From an uncultured Rhodothermaceae bacterium (GTDB taxonomy: Bacteria; Bacteroidota; Rhodothermia; Rhodothermales; Salinibacteraceae), in contig CAJXLX010000026.1 in NCBI GenBank assembly GCA_913056335.1, forward strand, positions 1 to 33,874: DNA of 33,874 nucleotides, read 5' to 3'. Under the pieces are notes generated by a model. The model saw nothing but the letters and a program-made list of their open reading frames with translations, ran no database searches and was not told where the DNA came from. Shown piece after piece: positions 8,560 to 16,481 of the stretch (position 1 is its first letter; every line of letters starts with the position of its first letter). A program made the position numbers and the translations under genes.

Positions 8560-9000
8560 CTACACCGAACGCATGCGTAGCACAATGCACTGCTCAAGCG
8601 CTCTCAAGCGGTTCACCGCCTCAACGCGAAACCAGCGCCAGCGTCCAGCCTGTGTTTGCAGACGCACCAGCCACGACGCCCGGCGCGTGTGAGCATTCAC
8701 CATGTGAGCCAGGTCGCGCATTACACGATGCATGTTTTGCCCATGCACATGCGTAAAGAAGTAGGGCTCAATCTCGTCATGTCCACGGTACCCCAGCATG
8801 CGTCGTGCTGCCAGAGAAAGCGCCTGAATCGTGCCCGTATCATCTAAGGCTATCACAGGTACGGGAAAGTCGCTCACTCCTTTTCGGAAGCGCTTCCAAA
8901 ACGAATCCGAAAAAATGGGTGGTGGTGTATCTTCTTTCGCTGTGGAGCGCGACGAAGGGCGCGAGGCCGGTGCCGATACAGGCGAAGCGTGCGTTGTCAT
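8560..9000 (-). CDS. Single PAS-domain protein
   Basis: A 146-residue soluble protein. After a Pro/Ser-rich, probably disordered N-terminus (1-30), residues about 45-146 form a PAS fold: VPVIALDDTGTIQALSLAARRMLGY is the first beta-hairpin and helix, followed by the HGQNMHRVMRDL helix region and the closing strands WLVRLQTQAGRWRWFRVEAVNR. There is no kinase, GGDEF or HTH output domain, so it probably senses a ligand or redox state and acts by protein contact. A perfect TATAAT lies 5 nt upstream of the ATG. The neighbouring anti-sigma-like gene is on the same strand but 440 nt away, so it is not clearly an operon partner. Confidence 0.75.
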   Translation of the reverse strand: MTTHASPVSAPASRPSSRSTAKEDTPPPIFSDSFWKRFRKGVSDFPVPVIALDDTGTIQALSLAARRMLGYRGHDEIEPYFFTHVHGQNMHRVMRDLAHMVNAHTRRASWLVRLQTQAGRWRWFRVEAVNRLRALEQCIVLRMRSV

Positions 9001-9615
9001 ATGCTATTATAGCCTTGTTGGAAAAGAATGTTGGGAAGCGTGCGTTACAAGACGCGGCATCGTCCAACAGGTTGCATCGCCTACTTGAACGATCTGTTTG
9101 AACGAATTCGGTGTAATGTTGAGACATCACGCAGGACTGTGTAATGCTGAACGCATGGGTTGATGGAAGCAACGGGAACATCGCTTCAGCGCAGAGGCCC
9201 CTGCCTCCAAATAGCTCCTATCCCATTATATGCCATCAGACAACCGCCTGCATGGACATGTCAACAGTCCGAGCCGCCTCCCCCGTATCGCTCGACGGAT
9301 GTTCTCTTGTTAAGGCGGCTGTTAATAGCCTGCTGTCGATACCGTGTACGCTCGCCTTCAAATGCCTATCGCGTGTTAACATAGGTACGTCTCTGGTATG
9401 ATGCAATCGAGATTTGGATACTGGGCTGTGCGCTTGCGCTCCTCCTGGTAGGGGATGTTAACCCATGACCGTCGCAACGCAGCCTGTATGCATCCAGTGC
9501 TACAAATGGTAACTCATGCGCATCGCTCGTCCTGGGACTGGATCCTCTGCCGGTGGCGTGGGTGTGACTTTACCATACAACTGTCTGCTTCTCCACTAAG
9601 TGTGTCTGTCTCCCT
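9001..9615. other. Intergenic region between PAS gene and sigma-54 activator
   Basis: About 600 bases with no gene I can support, between divergent genes. It has several GTTAA-type motifs (near 9317, 9376 and 9458). No -24/-12 sigma-54 promoter (TGGCAC-N5-TTGCA type) is evident ahead of the activator. Confidence 0.5.
9006..9011 (-). promoter_or_regulatory. Candidate -10 box of the PAS-domain gene
   Basis: TATAAT on the minus strand ends 5 nt before the ATG at 9000. A transcript starting at normal distance would have essentially no leader, so translation could be leaderless. No good -35 box is seen at 17-nt spacing. Confidence 0.3.
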
Positions 9616-11091
9616 ATGGATCGTGCTTCCATTCAAGAACGTTTCGGCATTGTCGGCTCGTCCGATGCCATCAAGCACGTCATTGACCGCGCGCGCCAGG
9701 TAGCCCCCACTGCCATTACCGTCCTTTTGCAAGGCGAAAGCGGCGTAGGGAAGGAGCTTATCGCAGAGGTCATTCATGAGCTTAGCAGCCGTCGCCATGA
9801 AGACATGGTGATTGTCAACTGCGGGGCCATCCCCGAAGGGCTGATTGAAAGCGAATTGTTTGGGGCTGAAAAGGGCGCCTACACCGGGGCGGTACAGCAG
9901 CGCAACGGCTACTTCGAGGAAGCGGACGGCGGCACCATTTTTCTCGATGAGATTGGCGAAATGCCTAAAGAGGCGCAGGTGCGCCTGCTCCGCGTTCTGG
10001 AGTCCGGCCAGTTCAGCCGCGTAGGCTCCTCCGAACCGCTCTACGCTGACGTACGCGTCGTAGCCGCTACCAACAAGAACCTGGCGGCCGAGGTGCAGGA
10101 GGGCCACTTCCGCAAAGATCTGTACTACCGTCTGAGCACTGTTCGCATCGACATCCCCCCCCTGCGCGATCGGCCCGACGACATCGTCCCCATCTTCGAG
10201 ACCTATCTGCATCGTTTTACGCAAGAGTACGAATCGCGCCCCAAGTCGATTACCGATGCCGCCAAGGAGGCCCTGGAGGGCTACAACTGGCCCGGCAATG
10301 TGCGCGAACTGCGCAATGTGGCCGAGCAGTGCGTGGTGCTGCTTCGCAGCGACACTCTTGAGGCCTCAGATGTCAATCCGCTCCTACGCGACCTGACCTC
10401 GGGCACCGAACAGGGCTCGGCTTCCACTCAACTCATGCGCATCTCAGACGCAAACAGCAGCGGCGCGTCGGGGTCTGATGCCCAGGAACGCGAGTTGCTC
10501 TACCGCGCGATCTTGGAGATGCGTATGGAGATGCGCGAGATGAAGGACCAACTGCGCGCGCTTGCCTCCAACATTGGCGTGGTCGTGCCGCGTCGCATTG
10601 CGGAACGGACAGACTTTCCGCAGGACTACAGCGACTTTGTCGTGATGCGCAATCAAGATGCGCCGTCCTCCTCGGCTGACGCTCCCCCGTCCGATGAGTA
10701 CCAAGACGATTATTCGGACGACTACGACTCGCTGATTGAGGACGTAGTATATGAGGTAGAAGGCGATGCTGATGCGTCGTCCCAGACTTCGCCCTCGGCT
10801 CCGTCGCCCCAGCCCTCAACCGAAGCCCCCAATCGACGCTCCCCTGCTGAGCGGCGCTCTGCCAAGAATGCCCCGCCCTCAACTGGCGGCACACCGGCTA
10901 ACGAGGGCCTTACCGCACTTGCGGAGCATCCGGCTGATGCCCCGCTACCCACTGTGGAAGAGGCCGAACGCCAACTCATTCGCGAGGCCCTGCGCCGCTT
11001 CGATGGCAACCGCCGCAAAACCGCTGAAGCCCTCGATATCAGCGAGCGCACCCTGTATCGCAAACTCAAGGATATGGAAGACCTCGACTAA
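9616..11091 (+). CDS. Sigma-54-dependent transcriptional activator (AAA+ plus Fis HTH)
   Basis: A 491-residue NtrC-class enhancer-binding protein. The AAA+ domain starts almost at the N-terminus (residues about 10-245). It has Walker A GESGVGKE (40-47), the sigma-54-contacting loop as GAYTGA (87-92; Tyr in place of the usual Phe), Walker B GTIFLDEIGE (107-116), and the WPGNVREL sensor/lid. There is no N-terminal receiver or GAF domain, so activity is probably set by expression or a partner. A long linker (about 330-440) is acidic and Pro/Ser-rich, including YQDDYSDDYDS. The C-terminus (about 450-491) is a Fis-type HTH (NRRKTAEALDISERTLYRKL). Its stop overlaps the start of lptE by one base (TAATG), implying translational coupling. 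The sigma-54-activator/lptE pairing recalls an arrangement I know from Bacteroidota. Confidence 0.93.
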   Translation: MDRASIQERFGIVGSSDAIKHVIDRARQVAPTAITVLLQGESGVGKELIAEVIHELSSRRHEDMVIVNCGAIPEGLIESELFGAEKGAYTGAVQQRNGYFEEADGGTIFLDEIGEMPKEAQVRLLRVLESGQFSRVGSSEPLYADVRVVAATNKNLAAEVQEGHFRKDLYYRLSTVRIDIPPLRDRPDDIVPIFETYLHRFTQEYESRPKSITDAAKEALEGYNWPGNVRELRNVAEQCVVLLRSDTLEASDVNPLLRDLTSGTEQGSASTQLMRISDANSSGASGSDAQERELLYRAILEMRMEMREMKDQLRALASNIGVVVPRRIAERTDFPQDYSDFVVMRNQDAPSSSADAPPSDEYQDDYSDDYDSLIEDVVYEVEGDADASSQTSPSAPSPQPSTEAPNRRSPAERRSAKNAPPSTGGTPANEGLTALAEHPADAPLPTVEEAERQLIREALRRFDGNRRKTAEALDISERTLYRKLKDMEDLD

Positions 11092-11636
11092 TGGACTTTT
11101 CGCCTTCCTGCTACGCCGCACAGGTCCGTGCAACGCGTGCCTCCGTGCTGGTGCTTGCCCTTAGCCTTTGGCTGGGGGGATGCGGTGCGTATAGCTTTAG
11201 CGGCGCCACGATTCCGTCGGACATCGAAACGATCGCTATTCCCATTGTCGAAGATCGCAGCACCAGTCCATTCCCGTCGCTCAGCAATGACCTGACCGAC
11301 CTACTCGTGCAGCGCTTCGTAAACCAGACGCGCCTCTCGCTTTCCACCGATAATGCTGGCGCAGATGCGCGCCTTGATCTGGTGGTGCAGCGCTACTCCA
11401 ACGAACCCACTACCGTAGGGGGCGATGAGCGAGCCACGGCCAACCGCGTTACCATCACTGTGGAGGTAGAGTACCTCGACCAGGTAAACGACGAGGTCTT
11501 CCTGAGTCGCTCGTTTAGCGGAAGCAGTGATTACAATCCAGTCGAAGATGACCTGGAAGGAAGCGAGGCGGCCACTCAGCGCGCCCTAACCGACCTGGCC
11601 GACAATATTTTTACTCAGGCTACCTCAAACTGGTAA
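11091..11636 (+). CDS. lptE: LptE-family outer-membrane lipoprotein
   Basis: A 181-residue lipoprotein. A signal sequence (SVLVLALSLWLGGC) ends in a lipobox with Cys31 as the lipidation site. It is followed by the LptE-typical opening YSFSGATIPSDIETIAIPIVEDRS and then the alternating alpha/beta region (LTDLLVQRFVNQTRLSL, ADARLDLVVQRY, RVTITVEVEYLDQ). LptE plugs the LptD barrel and delivers lipopolysaccharide to the outer leaflet; the Bacteroidota versions are short and divergent, as here. The start overlaps the stop of the sigma-54 activator (TAATG), so it is translated by coupling. It ends just before a bidirectional terminator facing rho. Confidence 0.88.
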   Translation: MDFSPSCYAAQVRATRASVLVLALSLWLGGCGAYSFSGATIPSDIETIAIPIVEDRSTSPFPSLSNDLTDLLVQRFVNQTRLSLSTDNAGADARLDLVVQRYSNEPTTVGGDERATANRVTITVEVEYLDQVNDEVFLSRSFSGSSDYNPVEDDLEGSEAATQRALTDLADNIFTQATSNW

Positions 11637-11681
11637 CCCCGTCCTGTCTTATAACGTTTCTCTTACGCGTACCTAACGCAA

Positions 11682-11714
11682 AAAGCGGAGTCCCTACTGT
11701 AGAGACTCCGCTTT
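11682..11714. terminator. Bidirectional terminator between lptE and rho
   Basis: A perfect 11-bp stem (AAAGCGGAGTC 11682-11692, GACTCCGCTTT 11704-11714) has an 11-nt loop. The minus side is followed by TTTGCG, making an uninterrupted run of Ts from the stem (stronger for rho). The plus side continues CTGTATT. It sits between convergent genes. Confidence 0.85.
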
Positions 11715-11792
11715 CTGTATTACTGGACGAAGTACAGGCTGTCCCTCTCCGGGCTTTGCACTCGGAAAGACGCGGGCCAGCTTACTCCGGTG

Positions 11793-13361
11793 CTACGAGT
11801 TCATCTGCTCCAGGAACGCCGCGTTGCTCTCGGTGCCGCGCATCTTGTCGAGCAAGAACTCCATGGCCTCACCCGGATCCATATCAGCAATGAGCTTGCG
11901 GATGATCCAGACGCGCTTCAGCGTGGGCTTGTCGAGCAGCAACTCCTCGCGGCGCGTGCCGGACTTCAGCAGGTCAATAGCCGGGTAGATGCGGCGGTCG
12001 GCCATCTCGCGGTCGAGGACGAGCTCCATATTGCCGGTGCCCTTGAACTCTTCGAAGATCACCTCATCCATCCGGCTACCCGTGTCGATTAGCGCCGTAC
12101 CAATAATGGTGAGGGAGCCGCCGTCTTCCACCTTGCGGGCCGCACCGAAGAAGCGCTTGGGGCCGCGGAGAGCTCCGGCTTCGACGCCGCCGGAGAGCGT
12201 ACGCCCCTGGCTGGGGGCCACCGCGTTGTGAGCACGGGCCAACCGCGTAATGGAGTCGAGCAGAATGACGACATCCTGGCCCGACTCGACCAGGCGCTTC
12301 GCCTTCAGCAGAGTCGTTTCGGCCACCTCCACATGACGCTGTGGCTCGCGGTCGAAGGTCGAAGCAATAACCTCGCCCTCCACATTCCGGTCCATATCGG
12401 TCACCTCCTCGGGACGCTCGTCAATGAGCAGCACAAGCAGGTGCGCATCGGGGTGGTTCTGCGTAACGCCGTCGGCGATTTTCTGAAGCAAGACGGTTTT
12501 GCCCGCCTTGGGCGGCGCTACGATCAGACCACGCTGCCCCATACCAATGGGCGCAAACAGGTCGAGCACGCGCGTGCCAAACTCTTCAGACTCGGTTTCG
12601 AGGGTCAGGCGCGTATTGGGAAAGACCGGCGTTAGGTGCTCGTAATCGGTCCGTTCCTCGGCATCGGTCGGCGGCTGACCGTTGACCAGGTCAACCTGAA
12701 TGAGCGCGAAGAACTTTTCGCCTTCCTTCGGTGGGCGCACCTTTCCGGTTACCGTGTCACCCTCTTGCAGTCCGAATCGCTTAATCTGCGACGGCGACAC
12801 ATAAATGTCATCGGGGCTCGATTCGTAGTTGTACTCATCGGAGCGCAAGAACCCATAGCCGTCGGGCAAGACTTCAAGCATGCCCCGCTTGTCGATCATG
12901 CCCCGCAGTTCTGTCTCGTCAGCGTCATAGGTCGCCATGTAGTCAGGGCGGTCGCCATAGAGCCGTTCTTCGCGACGCGACCGCCGAGCGCGGCGCCCTC
13001 GCGAACGCGCCGACCCGCCCGACGAGGAACGGCCCGACGAGCGACTTCCAGAGCGGCTCGACGAGCGTTCAGACGAACGCTTGGACCGGCCCGCTGAACG
13101 CGATGACCGCCCCGAGCGGCTCGATGAGCGGCTCGCAGAAGCGCGCTCTTCAGAGGTCGAATGGTCGTCGTCATCAGCGTCGGCATCGGCAGGCTCGGCC
13201 TCACTTTCTAAGTCGGGGGCCGCAACGCCTTCTGCCTGTGCTTCCAGAATGCGATAGATGAGATCTTGCTTGCGGAGTTTGGAATACCCAGATAGGTCCA
13301 TTTCGCGTGCCATAGCACGCAACTCGTCAAGCTTTTTCTCTTGAAGGGTCGAGATTTTCAT
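11793..13361 (-). CDS. rho: Transcription termination factor Rho with Ser/Arg-rich insert
   Basis: 522 residues, versus about 419 in E. coli. Residues 1-45 are the Rho N-terminal helical domain ([18 protein letters not shown]). Residues 46-135 are an inserted disordered stretch: first acidic (ADADADDDD), then about 55 residues composed almost entirely of Ser, Arg and Gly. The OB-fold RNA-binding domain follows (about 155-230, [13 protein letters not shown] and [14 protein letters not shown]). The hexameric ATPase has P-loop APPKAGKT (282-289), then [24 protein letters not shown] and the C-terminal Rho signature. All catalytic motifs are intact. It ends termination at C-rich, unstructured RNAs. 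It has its own terminator downstream and a long gene-free leader upstream that may carry autoregulation. Confidence 0.97.
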   Translation of the reverse strand: MKISTLQEKKLDELRAMAREMDLSGYSKLRKQDLIYRILEAQAEGVAAPDLESEAEPADADADDDDHSTSEERASASRSSSRSGRSSRSAGRSKRSSERSSSRSGSRSSGRSSSGGSARSRGRRARRSRREERLYGDRPDYMATYDADETELRGMIDKRGMLEVLPDGYGFLRSDEYNYESSPDDIYVSPSQIKRFGLQEGDTVTGKVRPPKEGEKFFALIQVDLVNGQPPTDAEERTDYEHLTPVFPNTRLTLETESEEFGTRVLDLFAPIGMGQRGLIVAPPKAGKTVLLQKIADGVTQNHPDAHLLVLLIDERPEEVTDMDRNVEGEVIASTFDREPQRHVEVAETTLLKAKRLVESGQDVVILLDSITRLARAHNAVAPSQGRTLSGGVEAGALRGPKRFFGAARKVEDGGSLTIIGTALIDTGSRMDEVIFEEFKGTGNMELVLDREMADRRIYPAIDLLKSGTRREELLLDKPTLKRVWIIRKLIADMDPGEAMEFLLDKMRGTESNAAFLEQMNS

Positions 13362-13602
13362 AGGGGATGTTTTCAGATGATCGTCTTTTCGGATGCGAAC
13401 TCGCAGCGCTACGTGTAGCCTGGTGGCCCAAGACGCTATCTATGTGGTGGGGAGAGATCAGCGCGGTGGGAGCGATCGGCGCGGGTTCAGATATCTGCAA
13501 TGCAGCCAACCGGTGGTAGCTTGGAACGAATGCACGGGTACGATTCGTGCGGCAGCGGCGGTGAATACGAGGCCAGAGGACCCCGGACGCATTCAACTGT
13601 TA

Positions 13603-13644
13603 CGCAGACATGACCAGTATGAGCCCGGTCAGTATGAGTCTGCG
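13603..13644. repeat. Nested inverted repeat in the rho upstream region
   Basis: CGCAGAC (13603-13609) pairs with GTCTGCG (13638-13644), and inside it TGACC (13611-13615) pairs with GGTCA (13627-13631). The loop also contains a direct repeat, CAGTATGAG, twice. It lies about 250 bases upstream of the rho start codon. Confidence 0.5.
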
Positions 13645-13996
13645 CTGCTATATGTCGAGGCTGAGCGTCAGGTCATCACGACGTTGTGAGATAGGGTAGG
13701 GGTAGATGTCACTGCATTTTGTGTAACATACAATGTGTACAGCAGAGCAGCAAGTCGAATCTCACGCATTTACTCTACGCTATTTCAGAGAAGCAATGTC
13801 CTCCAAAAATGGATATGTCGACTACTATAACGCAAATTATGAATGAAACAGGATAGATACAATGAACTCACTGTTCTTCTCGTCGGGCTCACCGCGCCAT
13901 ACGGCTTACGTTGACTCAACTTTTTGTTACTTTGACTTTTGGTGGTGGCCGGTACGTGATACGATACATACAGGATGTTTTCATGTAGCCGCCATC

Positions 13997-14190
13997 GTCA
14001 TGCTAAACGAAGCAAAGTATCTCAGGCCACGCGGTCGGAGAACCTGCTCTGGGGATGTGGGATGCAGTGCTCCAGTGCAGGGCGCGATTCCGGGCGTGCA
14101 TGTCGGCGTTGAGATCCTTCTCCCCAATAGTGGCCGGGGGAAGGATGACTTGCGGATGGGACTACAGCGATCACTAACCTCTACCCACTG
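13997..14190. repeat. Related intergenic repeat copy (C) with strong hairpin
   Basis: Starts with GTCATGCTAAACGAAGCAAA, which resembles a dispersed bacterial repeat I remember (GTCATTCTGAGCGAAGCGAA type). It contains an 11-bp hairpin with one bulge (14114-14125 paired with 14136-14146). It ends with AGCGATCACTAACCTCTACCCAC (14166-14188), matching the 3' flank of the copy at 14441-14464. Confidence 0.5.
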
Positions 14191-14214
14191 CTCGACTTTT
14201 TAATGTATGGCACG

Positions 14215-14220
14215 TATAAT
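14215..14220 (+). promoter_or_regulatory. Candidate -10 box toward recJ
   Basis: TATAAT at 14215-14220 with TCGACT at 14192-14197 as a weak -35 (17-nt spacer). It lies 450 bases upstream of recJ and would transcribe through the hairpin element. Tentative. Confidence 0.25.
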
Positions 14221-14280
14221 GAGATGTAGCAGTTGCCCCAGCTTGCGCTCATTATCGCCTGGACATATTCTCTATTCGGT

Positions 14281-14470
14281 AGCGGTTCAACGCTACGTGA
14301 TGGACCAAATATACCAGTAGCCGGAGACGGGGAGCGCCCCCCGGCGCGGACGTCTCCGGCGGGGCTGACGGGAGCGAACGGAGGAACCTGTCCCGACCGC
14401 TGCCGGGACCGTTCGCCCCAGGAAAGATTATTCTTGGGAGAGCGATCACTTAACGTCTATCCACTACCCT
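14281..14470. repeat. Hairpin-rich intergenic repeat (copy B, best preserved)
   Basis: Three consecutive stem-loops are visible. The first is GCCGGAGACG (14320-14329) with CGTCTCCGGC (14351-14360), enclosing a second stem GCGCC/GGCGC (14334-14338, 14343-14347). The second is GCGAACGG (14374-14381) with CCGTTCGC (14409-14416), enclosing GTCCCG/CGGGAC. The third is CCCAGGAA (14417-14424) with TTCTTGGG (14431-14438), one wobble pair. Relatives are at 8391-8517 and, for the 3' flank, 14166-14188. Confidence 0.65.
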
Positions 14471-14668
14471 CGATTCCACAACCTATTTCGGGGTCTGTGC
14501 GTCGCTTTTGCACCGAAACGCTACGCTAATTCCCTCCCTTGTGGGTGGATCCTTCGTTTGGCCCTGTCGGTGCTCGCCTCTCTTCCCGAACCGCAAACAA
14601 ACAGGTTCTGCGAGACGGCCCTGCTTCTTCTTTCTATCTGTCTTTGCCCGTTTTAGCCTACGCTTTGT

Positions 14669-16459
14669 ATGACTTACCGCTGGATGCTCCGTACGCTCGA
14701 CGACCCTGGCGTGGTAGCGCAGTTGCAACCGCGCCTCAATGATCTACCGGCGGCGCTCACGCGCGCCCTGGCTCTGCGCGACGTAGACTCGTTCGAGGCG
14801 GCCCGCGACTTTTTTCGGGCTTCGCGCAGTGACCTGCACGACCCACTCGACATGGCTGACATGCCGCGTGCCGCTGAGCGCGTGGCTGCGGCTATTGCAG
14901 ATGGCGAGACCGTGCTCGTGTATGGCGACTACGATGTGGATGGCACGACGGCCACTGCCATGTGCACGCATTTTCTGCATCAGCAGGACGTCCCTGCCTC
15001 GTTTTTTATTCCCGATCGCTATGAAGACGGGTACGGGCTCTGCAAACGCGGCATTGATGCGGCGGTAGAGCGCGGGGCCTCGCTCATCATTGCGCTTGAC
15101 TGTGGCATCACGGCCCATGCGGAGGCCGACTACGCTCGCGAGCAAGGACTCGACCTCATCATCTGCGATCATCACACACCCAAAGACACGCTCCCCAACG
15201 CGTACGCCGTGCTCGACCCGAAGCGCGACGACTGCGCGTATCCCTTTACCGAACTCTCGGGCGCTGGGGTCGGGTTCAAGCTGCTGCAAGCCACACAACA
15301 GGTGCGCGGCGCTGCTGAAGACCGCGTGTTCGACTACCTCGATTTGCTGGGCATCTCCATTGCCAGCGACATTGTGCCGATGTACGGCGAGAATCGCATC
15401 CTCATGCAAGAGGGGCTTGCGGCCCTGCGATCCACCAAGCGCGTGGGACTGCGCGCCCTGGCTAAAGCGGCCGACCTCGACTTAGCCTCTGTAAAAACAA
15501 CGGGTAATATCGTCTTTACGATTGGCCCGCGCATCAACGCTGCCGGACGCATGGCGCACGCGCACAAGGCGGTTGCCCTGATGCTCGAAGGCGACCCCGC
15601 CACCGCACGCGAGCAGGCCGAGGAGCTGGAGCAGCTCAACAAGGAGCGCCGTGCCCTCGACGAGCGCATCCGGAAGGAAGCAACCGAGCAGGCCGAGCGG
15701 CAGATCACGGCGCGCACGGCGCATGCACTCGTGCTGTATGACCCCGACTGGCACTTGGGCGTTATTGGCATTGTGGCCAGCCGCATCGTGGAGCAGTTCT
15801 ATAAGCCCACAATCATGCTCACGCGCAACGGCGATGCCGTGAAGGGCTCGGCGCGCTCCATCAGTGGCGTGAACATCTACCGCGCGCTTACGGATTGTGA
15901 AGATGTGCTCACTCAGTTTGGCGGCCATGACTACGCAGCGGGGATGTCGCTTCCCGAAGCCAACGTGTCGAAGCTGCGCGATCGCTTCAATGAGGCGATT
16001 GCTGAGCGCATCACCCCGGAACTGCTTACCCCGACCATTAAGGTGGATGCGCATGTAGATCTGGAGACGATTGGCACCGCCGATGATCGATTCTGGGCTG
16101 TGCTTCAGCAGTTTGGTCCGTTCGGGCCGTCGAATCCGCGGCCGGTATTTCATCTGGGGCCGTGCCGCGTAGCCCAATCGCCCCGCACTGTGGGCCGCGA
16201 CGACGCGCACCTCAAGTTTACCGTGGCTCCCGCCGATGCCGACACCCCTCAGGTCGATGTGATCGGCTTTGGGCAGGGCGACAAGCTCGACCTCCTTCGC
16301 GAAAGCCGCCGCTCGGGCACGCCCATTGAGCTTGTGGCGAAGGTAGACGAAAACACGTGGCGCGGCCAAACCTCCATCCAACTCAAGCTGAGCGATGTGC
16401 GCCTGTACGATAGCGACAGCTCCTTGCGGGCAGCCCCTGCACAGGCTGCGGCGCAGTAA
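14669..16459 (+). CDS. recJ: Single-stranded-DNA-specific exonuclease RecJ
   Basis: 596 residues, a normal RecJ length. DHH-superfamily motifs are complete: VLVYGDYDVDGTTATAM (motif I, Asp residues at 87, 89 and 91), ALDCGIT (motif II), ICDHHTP (motif III, 166-171), VLDPKRDDCAYPFTELSGAGVGFKL (motif IV), and the C-terminal GSARSISGVNIYRAL...FGGHDYAAGMS (DHHA1 motif). An OB-fold follows (about 455-580). It degrades single-stranded DNA 5' to 3' in recombination and mismatch or base-excision repair. The start is the first ATG, with the motif spacing as in other RecJ proteins. Convergent with the next gene, leaving 22 bases between stops. XseA, another single-strand exonuclease, is encoded 1.1 kb further on the opposite strand. 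Confidence 0.97.
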   Translation: MTYRWMLRTLDDPGVVAQLQPRLNDLPAALTRALALRDVDSFEAARDFFRASRSDLHDPLDMADMPRAAERVAAAIADGETVLVYGDYDVDGTTATAMCTHFLHQQDVPASFFIPDRYEDGYGLCKRGIDAAVERGASLIIALDCGITAHAEADYAREQGLDLIICDHHTPKDTLPNAYAVLDPKRDDCAYPFTELSGAGVGFKLLQATQQVRGAAEDRVFDYLDLLGISIASDIVPMYGENRILMQEGLAALRSTKRVGLRALAKAADLDLASVKTTGNIVFTIGPRINAAGRMAHAHKAVALMLEGDPATAREQAEELEQLNKERRALDERIRKEATEQAERQITARTAHALVLYDPDWHLGVIGIVASRIVEQFYKPTIMLTRNGDAVKGSARSISGVNIYRALTDCEDVLTQFGGHDYAAGMSLPEANVSKLRDRFNEAIAERITPELLTPTIKVDAHVDLETIGTADDRFWAVLQQFGPFGPSNPRPVFHLGPCRVAQSPRTVGRDDAHLKFTVAPADADTPQVDVIGFGQGDKLDLLRESRRSGTPIELVAKVDENTWRGQTSIQLKLSDVRLYDSDSSLRAAPAQAAAQ

Positions 16460-16481
16460 CCGTGTCTTCGCGCTCCGGGTG

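Larger units (their letters stand above)
13362..14668. other. 1.3 kb gene-free region between divergent rho and recJ
   Basis: No frame here looks coding. It holds the promoters of rho and recJ, a nested hairpin at 13603-13644, and two copies of a structured repeat (13997-14190 and 14281-14470). The AT-rich part (13730-13990) has possible -35 boxes such as TTGACT at 13932 without a well-spaced -10. Confidence 0.6.

Noticed and set aside
13393-14529. Several 65-113 codon frames in the rho-recJ gap
   Set aside because: They cross hairpins and repeat copies, have no domain features, and differ in composition from the genes around them.
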